Assembly: GCA_001603955.1 (NCBI GenBank)
Contig: LVAA01000040.1
Span: 1 to 50,150, forward strand
Reading direction: 5' to 3'
DNA from: Syntrophobacterales bacterium Delta_02
GTDB lineage: Bacteria; Desulfobacterota; Syntrophorhabdia; Syntrophorhabdales; Syntrophorhabdaceae
Length of the DNA stretch: 50,150 nucleotides
The position numbers and the translations under genes are program-made. Below, piece by piece: positions 24,925 through 33,404 of the stretch (its first letter is position 1; each line of letters opens with the position of its first letter). The notes beneath the pieces are model-generated. The model had not been told where the DNA came from. It was given only the letters and a program-made list of their open reading frames with translations, and made no database searches.

Positions 24925-25956
24925 ATGGCGAACATCCTCCTTGCAACGCGCTGCAACCGGTCCTGTCCATATTGCTTTGCCAGAAGCGAAATGGCCGGGT
25001 CATCGCAGGAGAGGTTCATCTCCTGGGAAAATCTCATCTACATAACGGACCTCCTCGAAGCAGGGGGAGACAGGAGCGTCTCTCTCCTCGGCGGGGAGCC
25101 GACCCTGCACCCCCGGTGTGTCGACATCATCCTCTATCTCTTAAGGCGCGGCTTCACCGTCACCGTCTTCACCAACGGTGTGCTGAGCCCGAAGCGCCTC
25201 AATGAGTTCCGCCGCTACCTGACACGTACAAGCCCCGACCGGCTGAGTTTCGTCTGCAATCTCAATGACCCCGTCCAAACCCCGGCTCCCGTGGAGGAGA
25301 GACGGAAGATCGAGCGTTTCCTTGCCGTGATGGGTCCCTGGACCCTGCCCGGCTTCAACATCTACCGCCTCGACTTCACCCTCGATTTCCTCTTCGACCT
25401 CATCAACCGCTTCGGGATGATAAGACACATGCGCCTCGGCATCACGCATCCTCTGCCGGGAAGGCGCGATGGCTTCATCCGCCCTTCCGAGATGCGTGCC
25501 GCCATTGAAAGACTCTGTTCGTACCGGCCGCTCTTCGATTCGCTCAAGGTCAGCCCCGGCATCGATTGCGGTTTTCCCCTCTGCAAGTTCACCGAGGAGG
25601 AACTGGGCTGGCTGCACCATTTCAGGAGGCCCCTGCAGTTCCGGTGCGCCCCGGGGCTCGATATAACACCGGACATGAGCGTCTACCATTGTTTCCCCCT
25701 GTCGAGGTACAGGAGACGCTCCCTTTTCGAATTCGATTCCATCAGGGAAGTGCGCGAGTACTACCAGGGCATCCACGATGAGATCAAGGCCGAGGTGGCG
25801 GGCATATTCGAAGAATGCGACGGCTGCAGGCATCAGGAAGAAGGCGTGTGCAGCGGGGGCGGCCTGTGCCAGGTCGCACACCGCCTCGTGACCGAGGCTC
25901 CCGTGAGGGGAAAGGATATGGAAAATGAGCTCGCCCGTTACGATCTGTCCCCATAA
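24925..25956 (+). CDS. Radical SAM/SPASM-type protein next to lasso locus
   Basis: A 343-residue radical SAM enzyme. The cluster motif C-x3-C-x2-C is Cys10, Cys14, Cys17 (CNRSCPYCF), followed by the SAM-binding LLGGEPTLHP. The C-terminus carries SPASM-like cysteines: CGFPLC, RCAPG, YHCFP, and CDGC/CSGGGLC. Such enzymes commonly modify RiPP peptides or proteins through auxiliary iron-sulfur clusters. It starts 168 bases after the lasso precursor, behind a hairpin, so membership in the lasso pathway is uncertain. It overlaps the next gene by 32 bases, and those two are certainly linked. Confidence 0.87.
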   Translation: MANILLATRCNRSCPYCFARSEMAGSSQERFISWENLIYITDLLEAGGDRSVSLLGGEPTLHPRCVDIILYLLRRGFTVTVFTNGVLSPKRLNEFRRYLTRTSPDRLSFVCNLNDPVQTPAPVEERRKIERFLAVMGPWTLPGFNIYRLDFTLDFLFDLINRFGMIRHMRLGITHPLPGRRDGFIRPSEMRAAIERLCSYRPLFDSLKVSPGIDCGFPLCKFTEEELGWLHHFRRPLQFRCAPGLDITPDMSVYHCFPLSRYRRRSLFEFDSIREVREYYQGIHDEIKAEVAGIFEECDGCRHQEEGVCSGGGLCQVAHRLVTEAPVRGKDMENELARYDLSP

Positions 25957-27514
25957 CAGGCAGATCCTCAAGGAGTTCAGGGGCCGAAAGGTCGCCATAG
26001 CGGTGGGCGACACGGGCGCCGCTGCCAAAGCGGCCGCGGATGCGCGAACCATCGGCGCCGACCTCGTCTGCGTCATCGTCGAGACCCGCCTGCCCCTCGA
26101 CAGGTTGAAATGGGGCCGGGACCTCGCCTCGATCCCCCTCGTCGTCGTCGCCCCGTCTTTCGGCACGTTCCGGGACCTGGAGCCACACGTAGACCTTCTC
26201 CGGGACCTTGACATCACCATCCACCTCCCAACCGGGGCTGACGGCAACATGGCCGGCCTTCGCATCCTGTCCTCCCTGGGGATACCCTGCGCTGCCGTCA
26301 TATCGAACGACGGGCAGGACTGGGACGCCATCGCCGACCTGGCAACGTACGCGGTGCTGGGACCCGCCCCCCACGCACCGATAGAACCATTCGCACACAT
26401 GGCTTTGAACGGAGAGCCTTTCCCTTTTATCGACTGGGACCTTCCCTGTTTCATGGGTTCCCGGCACTTTGTAAGGATCCATGACGGCGATCGCCTTACA
26501 CCCGTGACAAGGGCAAAGGCGAGGCCTGCCGGCCCCTGCAGGCACTGCGCGGGATGGACGGCCTGCCGCGGGAGATTCGCCGTCGCAGCCGCGGAGGGAG
26601 GGTGCTCCTCATTCTTCCGCGAGATGGCGGACATCACGTTAAGCCGCGCGAGACAGGCTGAGGCCCGTGCGTGTCCCGCACCTGCAGCAGCTTCGGCCGT
26701 ACCTTCCGAAACGGAAGCCCGCGGGAAAGAAGAGGAAGGACTCGCGCAGGCCTGGGCGGAAACCGGCGAGCCCGCGTGGATAGACCTCCGCGGCGGTCCC
26801 ACGCAGGCTCTCATGATGTCGGGGATACTCAAACAGGTTCTGGAGAGGCACCCTGAGCGGCGGTACAATCTTGTCGCACGGACCGGCCTTACACCGATCC
26901 TCATGAAACACCCGGCAATAGAGAACAGCGGGCATCCGCCCAAGGACGCCCGGGTTATCACGATCCGGGTCAACGGTTCTCCGGGTTCAGAGGAAGAAGA
27001 ATATCAAAGGCTCGCCGCTTCCTTCGGCCTCGCGACGCCCGTTGAGGAGCGTCTCTGGGTCCCCTGGGAGTTCGAGGATGAGCGGAGCCTCATGGCACTC
27101 ATCCCCTGGAAGGAACAGAACGTACTTATCTGCACTGCCTCCGGCTCACCGCACAGCGAGATCCGCGTCGAGCGCTGGGAGTCCCTGGCGGCGATGCTCG
27201 CCAGGGACGGGATGGGAGTGGTGCAGGCGGGAGGAAGGGAGAATCCTTATATCCGCGGCGCCTACAACATCCTCGGCCTTCTTACCGAAAGGCAGCTCAT
27301 ATCCCTGCCGCGCCACTTCGACGCCGTCATCACCTCTGATGCCCTCATGACACACGCCGCCCGCCTCTCACGAACCCCCGTCATAGTCCTCAGGGACACT
27401 CCGGGTCCACGGGTCCACGGTGGGTCGGCAGACAGGGGTCTGTCTCTCACGGCTACCCCTCTCACGAGTATCCGCCGCGCCGTGGCCCGGGCGGTCGAAG
27501 AACACCGGGAATAG
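25925..27514 (+). CDS. Cys-cluster domain fused to GT9-like glycosyltransferase
   Basis: A 529-residue two-domain protein. Residues 1-240 form an alternating alpha/beta region ending in four cysteines, Cys205, Cys208, Cys214 and Cys227 (CRHCAGWTAC, GGCSSFF). This resembles a radical-SAM/SPASM partner without the C-x3-C-x2-C motif. A low-complexity Ala/Glu linker (about 240-285) joins it to residues 285-529, which resemble the nucleotide-sugar half of ADP-heptose-type GT9 glycosyltransferases (ICTASGSPHSEIRVERWESLA, VITSDALMTHAARLSRTPVIVL). It overlaps the radical SAM gene, suggesting joint action. Whether the sugar transfer acts on the lasso peptide, a protein or lipopolysaccharide is not shown. 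Confidence 0.65.
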   Translation: MSSPVTICPHNRQILKEFRGRKVAIAVGDTGAAAKAAADARTIGADLVCVIVETRLPLDRLKWGRDLASIPLVVVAPSFGTFRDLEPHVDLLRDLDITIHLPTGADGNMAGLRILSSLGIPCAAVISNDGQDWDAIADLATYAVLGPAPHAPIEPFAHMALNGEPFPFIDWDLPCFMGSRHFVRIHDGDRLTPVTRAKARPAGPCRHCAGWTACRGRFAVAAAEGGCSSFFREMADITLSRARQAEARACPAPAAASAVPSETEARGKEEEGLAQAWAETGEPAWIDLRGGPTQALMMSGILKQVLERHPERRYNLVARTGLTPILMKHPAIENSGHPPKDARVITIRVNGSPGSEEEEYQRLAASFGLATPVEERLWVPWEFEDERSLMALIPWKEQNVLICTASGSPHSEIRVERWESLAAMLARDGMGVVQAGGRENPYIRGAYNILGLLTERQLISLPRHFDAVITSDALMTHAARLSRTPVIVLRDTPGPRVHGGSADRGLSLTATPLTSIRRAVARAVEEHRE

Positions 27515-27531
27515 AACTCCTCCCGCCGGCG

Positions 27532-28230
27532 TTACATGCCCAGGCCCGGTATCCTCTTTCTGTTCACCGTGTTCAGGACAAGGAGCACGGCGATCGCTAT
27601 GACGGTGAGTATGATGGAGAATATGGCCGCCCTGAGGAACTCTCCCTCGAAAACGGCATTGTAGATGGCGAGCGACAGCGTTTCCGTGCGCCCCACGATG
27701 TTCCCGCCGAGCATGAGGCTAATGCCGACCTCCCCCACGGAGCGGCCGAAAGAGAGCAGAAGACCCGTCACGATGCCGCCCTTGATGTTCGGAAGGATCA
27801 CCTTGAGCAGCGTCTGCACCCTCGTCTTCCCCAGGGTCGCCGCCGCCTCGATAAGCGTGCCGTCCATCTGCTGCCGCGCGGCCTGCACGCTTTTCACCAT
27901 GAAAGGCAGACCCACCACGAAGACGGCGACGAGCACCCCCGAGGGTGTGAATATCATCTTGAACGCGAACACCTCCATCAGGAGATGCCCGAGAGGCCCG
28001 TTCTTGCCGAGGACGAGTAGCAGGAAGAACCCCAGCGCCATCGGCGGGAAGATCATGGGCAAGGTCGTGATGATCTCGACGACCGTCTTCGCCGGGCTTT
28101 TCTTTCCGGCCAGGTAGAGCCCAAGGGGTAGACCTGCCGCGAGCTGCAGGATGAGCGCCAGCAGGGTCACCTTGAGCGTGAGTGCGATGGCCGGGTGCGT
28201 CAGATAATCTGTTGCCAGCATATGGGGCAT
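27532..28230 (-). CDS. modB: Molybdate ABC transporter permease
   Basis: A 232-residue inner-membrane permease with about five transmembrane helices and the EAA-type cytoplasmic loop (LIEAAATLGKTRVQTLLKVILPNIKGGIV). It pairs with ModA and ModC to import molybdate or tungstate. ATG 28230; the gene begins one base after modA ends. The last gene of the operon reading from 30.3 kb leftward. It is convergent with the glycosyltransferase gene with only 17 bases between stops. Confidence 0.9.
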   Translation of the reverse strand: MPHMLATDYLTHPAIALTLKVTLLALILQLAAGLPLGLYLAGKKSPAKTVVEIITTLPMIFPPMALGFFLLLVLGKNGPLGHLLMEVFAFKMIFTPSGVLVAVFVVGLPFMVKSVQAARQQMDGTLIEAAATLGKTRVQTLLKVILPNIKGGIVTGLLLSFGRSVGEVGISLMLGGNIVGRTETLSLAIYNAVFEGEFLRAAIFSIILTVIAIAVLLVLNTVNRKRIPGLGM

Positions 28231-28231
28231 G

Positions 28232-28978
28232 TTATTTTACGCCGTATTTCCCGAAAATATCCCTCGCTTCCTTCGTCTTGAGATAATCGGTGAATTTCTT
28301 CGTTTCCGGTTTGTTCTCGAAGCCTTTCACCACCCCGGCGACAATGAGTATCTCGGTGTACCTGTCCTGCCGCACGACGAGATAGCCGCCCAGCCGGTCC
28401 TTGTTCGCCGTGGCCTCGGTGAGGTTGATGAACCCGGCGTCGGCCTCGCCTGTCACCAGGTAGGAAACTACCTGGGGCACGGTGGCCACCCGGGTTATCT
28501 TGCCGGCAAGCTTTGATGAATAGCCATAGGACTTCAGGGCTTCCGTCCCCGCGATGCCGTAGATGGCCTTCTTGTCCTGCGGCATGAATATCGTCTTCAC
28601 CTTGTCCGACGCCATGTCTTCCACCTTGTCAAGACTCATCCCCTTCCGGTAGGCGAGGACGAGGATACCCTTGCCTATCGGTTGATAGGAGGCGAACGTC
28701 ACCGTGGAACCGAGGGCGGCCAGAAACTTCCTGTCGCCGATGATGCAGCTTATCTCACCGGTCTGCTTCGCCTGGCTGGACACCATCTGGATGTTCCCGA
28801 AGGCGGCATCGGTCTTTATCCCCGTGGCCTTTTCGAAAGACTTCATCGCCTCCATGACGGGCTTCTTGTATCCGCCTGCCGACGCGATCATCAGGGTCTG
28901 GGCCGACACCAGGGACGCACCGACGAAGAGAACGAGAAGAGACAGAACCGTTGCGATAATAACGGGTTTCCTTTCCAT
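28232..28978 (-). CDS. modA: Molybdate/tungstate periplasmic binding protein
   Basis: A 248-residue periplasmic solute-binding protein. Signal peptide: MERKPVIIATVLSLLVLFVGASLVSAQ, cut after about residue 26. The mature protein has the ModA-type two-lobe pattern beginning LMIASAGGYKKPVMEAM, with TGIKTDAAFGNIQMV, LVTGEADAGFINLTEA and VVKGFENKPETKKFTDYL. It captures oxyanion for ModB/ModC. Ligand (molybdate or tungstate) cannot be separated from the sequence alone. Immediately flanked by modC and modB. Confidence 0.9.
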   Translation of the reverse strand: MERKPVIIATVLSLLVLFVGASLVSAQTLMIASAGGYKKPVMEAMKSFEKATGIKTDAAFGNIQMVSSQAKQTGEISCIIGDRKFLAALGSTVTFASYQPIGKGILVLAYRKGMSLDKVEDMASDKVKTIFMPQDKKAIYGIAGTEALKSYGYSSKLAGKITRVATVPQVVSYLVTGEADAGFINLTEATANKDRLGGYLVVRQDRYTEILIVAGVVKGFENKPETKKFTDYLKTKEARDIFGKYGVK

Positions 28979-28983
28979 ATCCC

Positions 28984-29880
28984 TTAATTACCTCCTTTTC
29001 CATTGGAATTCATTTTCTGGATGATGGGGTTGAAGGCCTTGGAGATCACGAACGCCTTGTCACCCGGAACGAACGATTCCTGCCGGTTGTTGCACACGGC
29101 AACCTTCACCGGCGAGTTCCCGATAAGAAGGGTCAGTATGTCCACCGTGTCCTCCTTCTCGACCTTCAGGACCTCCGCGACGAACTGCAGCTTCCCGCTT
29201 ATCTTGCTTCGACCGAATATGTCGTAGGGATTGCCGTCATCGACAACACGTCCCTCCTTGAACGCTATTACCCGGTTGCACAATTTGAATATCTCAGGCA
29301 GGTCGTGGCTGACAAGTATCGTCGTGATCCCCCACAGCCTGTGGACCTCGAGGATCTCGTCCTGGAGAGTGTTCCTCATCTCATGGTCCAGCGCGGAAAG
29401 GGGCTCGTCGAGGAGCAGGAGGTCCGGCTTCCGCGCCAGGGCGCGCGCCATGGCCACCCTCTGGTTCTGCCCGCCGGAAAGAAAGCCCGGTTTGCGGTGC
29501 TGCAGATTGGACAACTCGAAGATGTCGAGCAGCTCATCGATATGTCTTCTGTCCGTCTTCGGCTGCGCGAAGCGCAGGTTCTCACGGACGCTCATGTTCG
29601 GAAAGAGGGCATAATCCTGGAACACGAAACCGACCTTGCGCCTGCGGGGTGGCAGGTTCGTTCCGTCCGCCGAGTCGTACCACGTTTGACCGCCGACCCT
29701 CACAAACCCTTCGTCGGCATCGGTGAGCCCCGCGATGATACGCAGCATCGTCGTCTTGCCCACACCGGACGGGCCGAAGAAAGATACCATCTCACCGGAG
29801 GCGATGCTGAGGTCCGCCGTGAAGGGAAACTCCCCCGTCGCCGTGAACAGCTTCTTCCTTACCGACAGCTCAATCTCCAT
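28984..29880 (-). CDS. modC: Molybdate ABC transporter ATPase
   Basis: A 298-residue ATP-binding subunit: Walker A FGPSGVGKTTML, Q-loop VFQDYALFPN, signature LSGGQNQRVAMARAL, Walker B LLLLDEPLSALD and switch LVSHDLPEI. The C-terminal 80 residues form a TOBE-like regulatory extension (SGKLQFVAEVLKVEKEDTVDIL). It powers ModB. The start overlaps the upstream di-TOBE gene by 11 bases and modA follows after five bases, so all four genes form one operon. Confidence 0.92.
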   Translation of the reverse strand: MEIELSVRKKLFTATGEFPFTADLSIASGEMVSFFGPSGVGKTTMLRIIAGLTDADEGFVRVGGQTWYDSADGTNLPPRRRKVGFVFQDYALFPNMSVRENLRFAQPKTDRRHIDELLDIFELSNLQHRKPGFLSGGQNQRVAMARALARKPDLLLLDEPLSALDHEMRNTLQDEILEVHRLWGITTILVSHDLPEIFKLCNRVIAFKEGRVVDDGNPYDIFGRSKISGKLQFVAEVLKVEKEDTVDILTLLIGNSPVKVAVCNNRQESFVPGDKAFVISKAFNPIIQKMNSNGKGGN

Positions 29881-30292
29881 TCCCCGCCTCGTCAGGTTCC
29901 TTCAGCATCACCTCGTTCGTCTTGATGAAAGCCGTCACGCGGTCCCCGGCCTTGAGGTCCAGCCTCTTCGCCGACATCGTCGTGATCAGGGAGGTCAGGT
30001 GCTCTCCGTTGAAGGACAGTATCACCTGCGTCAGTATCTCCCCCACCACCAGCCTCTCGATGGTGCAATCCAGCTGATTGTTGAGGCTCATCTGCCCCTG
30101 AACCATCTTTCCTATGGAAACCGCCGATTCATTGAACAGGAGTTCCACATCCCCTGACATCTGCAGATACGGCACCTTCCCCGGTGTCCCGATCATGATC
30201 GCCGTCATCCGCGTCCCGTCCACGTCGACGCCCACCAGCGTCATGTTGCCCGATGTCGTCATCTCAGATATCTTCCCGCGCAAGGTGTTCAT
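29870..30292 (-). CDS. Di-TOBE molybdate-binding protein (Mop type)
   Basis: A 140-residue protein of two TOBE/Mop domains (MNTLRGKISEMTTSGNMTLVGVDVDG, then MSLNNQLDCTIERLVVGEILTQVILSF with SAKRLDLKAGDRVTAFIKTNEVML). Such proteins bind molybdate or tungstate in the cytoplasm for storage or sensing, like the ligand half of ModE. I prefer ATG 30292; a GTG at 30322 would add ten codons but lies within the ModE box region. First gene of the molybdate operon. With the stand-alone ModE DNA-binding proteins at 6.5-7.6 kb it could make a split ModE system (inference). Confidence 0.85.
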   Translation of the reverse strand: MNTLRGKISEMTTSGNMTLVGVDVDGTRMTAIMIGTPGKVPYLQMSGDVELLFNESAVSIGKMVQGQMSLNNQLDCTIERLVVGEILTQVILSFNGEHLTSLITTMSAKRLDLKAGDRVTAFIKTNEVMLKEPDEAGNGD

Positions 30293-30327
30293 GACCCTCA
30301 GTTCATTTTGCGTTTCGCTCACAACCG

Positions 30328-30351
30328 CGTTATATATCTACGCATATATCG
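30328..30351. promoter_or_regulatory. ModE operator of the molybdate operon
   Basis: CGTTATAT (30328-30335), 8-base spacer, ATATATCG (30344-30351): one mismatch to the ModE box CGTTATAT-N8-ATATAACG. It lies directly upstream of the di-TOBE/modCAB operon, the expected place for molybdate-dependent repression. It matches the operator at 6969-6992 near the ModE-like genes. Confidence 0.85.
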
Positions 30352-30438
30352 CCAACAAAAGTCAACAGCACCCCACCCGCAGTGCCCCAGGCCCCAAAAG
30401 ACCCTGTCTCTCGTCTTAGTCCCCCTCGCCGTTAGCTC

Positions 30439-30499
30439 TTTGTGCATGATGTCCCCTCTCTTTTGCCATTGCCTGCACGATGCCCTGGCTGATATCCCA
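30439..30499 (+). repeat. Repeated upstream element, copy 1
   Basis: This 61-base stretch is largely identical to 36010-36069. Shared blocks are TTTGTGCATGAT, CCCTCTCTTTTGCCATTGC, TGCACG and CTGATATCC. GTGCA and TGCAC form a distant inverted pair. It lies about 100 bases upstream of the first WD40-locus gene and is probably a promoter or operator. Confidence 0.7.
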
Positions 30500-30599
30500 T
30501 AGGTGATGCGATACGGCGGCATGGAGTGGGATCGTCGTGAGGGGAGACGAGGAGACGGAGGATGGGACGGGCAATGGCGGACAGGGGAGAAGGACACAT

Positions 30600-31190
30600 A
30601 TGAGATACCATCAGCTCATCGCCTGGATACGGGAGGAGATGGCGTCGACGAAGGTGGTTCTCGGCGAGGAAGTGGTCGGCTACGAGGAGACCCTGGAACC
30701 CAACCCCGAGATGTACTGGTCGGAGAGCACCGATCTTCCGACGACGCGGGACAGGCAGCATATCATTATCAGGACGCCGATCATGGAGGTCATGGAGCGG
30801 ACCGTACCCGACAGGGAACGGGCATGCCGTGCCGCCGAAGCCCTTGTGGCCCTTATCCTTTCCGAGGAGCGGTACCTGTACCTGGCGGAGGAACTGATGA
30901 GGCGGGACCCCTTGTATCTCCCGCACTGGGAGGACCTTTTGCTGCACGGCAGAGGCATGAGGACAAGAAAGGCCGCCCTTCGTCATCTCGGCAGGACCCC
31001 CCGGCAGATCTTCGTCAGGGTGACCGGTGCGGTGGCGGCCATCCTCGGGTCCCTCTGCGCTGTATGCGCCCTGATATGTTTTTATGCCGCCATCGTTTAT
31101 TGCATCTGGCCGGACTCGAAAGTGGGGGTCTGGATGGCCTCGGTGGTAAAGAGAATCCTCGCGGAAGCGACAAGAATGATATACGATTAG
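30600..31190 (+). CDS. Single-pass membrane protein of the WD40/Clp locus
   Basis: A 196-residue protein without a recognised family. Residues 1-140 are charged and helical (MRYHQLIAWIREEM, RAAEALVALILSEERYLYLAEELM). One transmembrane helix lies at about 145-169 (AAILGSLCAVCALICFYAAIVY), and a short amphipathic tail ends VKRILAEATRMIYD. It could anchor the locus proteins to the inner membrane. ATG 30600 has GAGAAGGA upstream. It is followed after nine bases by the first WD40 gene. A shortened, broken copy of this gene lies at 36417-36523. Confidence 0.75.
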   Translation: MRYHQLIAWIREEMASTKVVLGEEVVGYEETLEPNPEMYWSESTDLPTTRDRQHIIIRTPIMEVMERTVPDRERACRAAEALVALILSEERYLYLAEELMRRDPLYLPHWEDLLLHGRGMRTRKAALRHLGRTPRQIFVRVTGAVAAILGSLCAVCALICFYAAIVYCIWPDSKVGVWMASVVKRILAEATRMIYD

Positions 31191-31199
31191 AGGAAGACC

Positions 31200-33404
31200 A
31201 TGAAGGAACTGAAGGTTTCGGACAAGGCGGGGAAGATACGGCGGGCAGCCGATGACGTCGTGCGGGAGGCGCTGGCGGGCTTCGTCCCCGGGGGAAGGAC
31301 CACCCACCGCATAGGGGGACATACGGACTGGTATCACGGAGCAGCGGTCTCTCCTGACGGGTCGCGGCTGATCACTGCCAACCGCGACGGAACGGCCCGC
31401 CTGTGGGACTGCGCCAGCGCTCAGTGCCTCATGGTGTTTCGGGGGCACACCGGCGAGGTGGTACGGGCGGCTTTTATGAACCACACGGACCGGGCCGTCA
31501 CAACCGACGATAACGGCACCCTGCGCCTGTGGGACTGCGCGACGGGCGCCTGCGTCCTCGTCCTGAAAGGTCATCATGGACGTGTCGCCGGCCTGGCGGT
31601 GAGCCCCGATGACAGGTATATCGCAAGCAGCGACAGCTTCTGGGCGCTACGGGTATGGTCCCTTCCCGAGGGTACCTGCGAACATTCCGCGGCAGGGATC
31701 AACAATGTCATGAGAATCCTTGTGACCCGGGACGGCAACACGCTGCTCACGCTGGACTCACGCCACGATATCCTTCGATGGAACTTCCCCGGCATCGGTG
31801 ATCCCTCTCTCGTTGCGAGCGGTGATTATTGGGACATAGCTCTTGCGGGGTATGAAGAGTTTGTGGCCGCCGGAAGGGATGGCCTTTCCTGTTTCGATGT
31901 TCGCACCGGCGCCCGGAAGAGGTTCTATTCCCTGGAACCGCACAAACCCTACAAGGTGACCACCACTTCGGACGAAACACGGTTCGTGGCCTGCTGCAGA
32001 CCCGGGGAGACTGTCCTCGTGCTGGACCGCGGAACGGGCATGATCGAGAAACAGTTTACCGGTCCGAGGTTCGTGACCGACATGACCCTCTCGCCGGATG
32101 GAAAGACCCTCTATACGGTGGGCTTTGACCGGACATGTAACATGTGGGATATCGGCACGGGCGAGTGCCTGCAAGCCATCGGTTCCACCCGGAGCGTGCA
32201 CGATCTCTCCCTTTCCGGCGACGGCATGTACCTCGCCGCCTGTGACAAGGGCGACACGGTCAAGCTCTGGAACCTCGCGGACGGTTCCCAACGGGCGAAA
32301 TTCCGGGGGGCAACGTCCGTCGCCTTTCTCGAACGCGCCCGTCTTGTTGCCACCGGTCATGATGATGGCCGAGTTCGATTCTGGGACGTCGAGAGCGGCA
32401 ACGAGAAGCCCGGAGCGGTCTTGCACGCCTACTCATCCCCCGTAGCCTGCGTCCTGCCGCTGGAATCAGGGGCCTCCTTCGCAACCTTCGCCCGGCACGG
32501 AATGCCGAAGCTCTGGAACACGGAAAAACGCAATTGTCTCAAGATCCATAACACGGCGGGGAATATTGACATCCACACCGTCACGATAGATGAAGACACG
32601 CAACGCATAGCGATGCGTCGCCAGGGGAAGAACCACATACTTGTCTGCGATCTTCGGTCCGGCGACATTCTTGCCACGCTGACGGACCACGCACGAAGGT
32701 ACGGCAACCTCTCTGTCATCATCACGGGCATTCGTTTTCTCCCCCGGGGAAGGGGTCTTGTTTCCTGCGGACGTGACGGCCTTATTATCCTCTGGGACCT
32801 CTCCACGTTCAAGGCCGCACGGTCTATCAATGCAGGCAGTTCGATCGTCTCCATGGCCGTCGAGAACGACGGCCGTCATGTCGTCATCGGCACCCACAAG
32901 GGAGGGGTGGAGCGATGGGACCTCGAAAGCGGACAGCGCGAGATCTGCTGGCCTCCCCAAGGGAGTCCGGTGGAGGGGCTCGCGCTCTCTTCCGACGAAA
33001 ACCGGCTCTTCGCGTCCTTCAGCGACGGGACCGTGAGGATCGTAGACAGGGAGAGCACGGCCCTCGTTTGCTCCCTCTGGAACGTGAATGACGGCTTCTT
33101 CTGGTTCACACCGCCCGACGGGCACGCCCCGGACGGCTGGGTATGGACTGACAGGGAAGACCTGCTCCATCTCATCGAGGAGGGCAGCGAGGGCAAGGTC
33201 CTCGGGGCCGTCCCCTTGAACGATGACAGGCGGAGGGTCTATGTCCACACCCGCAACAATGCCGCAATGGTGCAGGCGCGTCTCAAGGGTCTTGACGAAT
33301 ACGGCCGCGTGGCCGGCCGCTACGCCCGGGCCCTTGCCGGGAAACATGAGGAGACCACCGCCCGCCCGCGTCCGATGCTGACCGCGGAAGACAAGGATGC
33401 GTGA
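31200..33404 (+). CDS. WD40 repeat protein A
   Basis: A 734-residue soluble beta-propeller protein. A 35-residue N-terminal segment (RAADDVVREALAGFVPGGR) is followed by about 12-14 WD40 repeats, enough for two propellers (GHTDWYHGAAVSPDG, ANRDGTARLWDCAS, FRGHTGEVVRA, SCGRDGLIILWDLST). The C-terminal module has GFFWFTPPDGHAPDGWVWTDREDL and a later YVHTRNNAAMVQARLKG that is shared with WD40 protein B. No kinase, protease or signal peptide is present. It probably binds proteins as a sensor or scaffold. The next gene starts eight bases before its stop. Confidence 0.85.
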   Translation: MKELKVSDKAGKIRRAADDVVREALAGFVPGGRTTHRIGGHTDWYHGAAVSPDGSRLITANRDGTARLWDCASAQCLMVFRGHTGEVVRAAFMNHTDRAVTTDDNGTLRLWDCATGACVLVLKGHHGRVAGLAVSPDDRYIASSDSFWALRVWSLPEGTCEHSAAGINNVMRILVTRDGNTLLTLDSRHDILRWNFPGIGDPSLVASGDYWDIALAGYEEFVAAGRDGLSCFDVRTGARKRFYSLEPHKPYKVTTTSDETRFVACCRPGETVLVLDRGTGMIEKQFTGPRFVTDMTLSPDGKTLYTVGFDRTCNMWDIGTGECLQAIGSTRSVHDLSLSGDGMYLAACDKGDTVKLWNLADGSQRAKFRGATSVAFLERARLVATGHDDGRVRFWDVESGNEKPGAVLHAYSSPVACVLPLESGASFATFARHGMPKLWNTEKRNCLKIHNTAGNIDIHTVTIDEDTQRIAMRRQGKNHILVCDLRSGDILATLTDHARRYGNLSVIITGIRFLPRGRGLVSCGRDGLIILWDLSTFKAARSINAGSSIVSMAVENDGRHVVIGTHKGGVERWDLESGQREICWPPQGSPVEGLALSSDENRLFASFSDGTVRIVDRESTALVCSLWNVNDGFFWFTPPDGHAPDGWVWTDREDLLHLIEEGSEGKVLGAVPLNDDRRRVYVHTRNNAAMVQARLKGLDEYGRVAGRYARALAGKHEETTARPRPMLTAEDKDA

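Larger units (their letters stand above)
30293..30599. other. Divergent intergenic region: molybdate operon and WD40/Clp locus
   Basis: This 307-base region holds the ModE box at 30328-30351 and the first copy of the repeated upstream element at 30439-30499. A GGGGAGAAGGA ribosome site precedes the ATG at 30600. No other gene was recognised. Confidence 0.6.
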
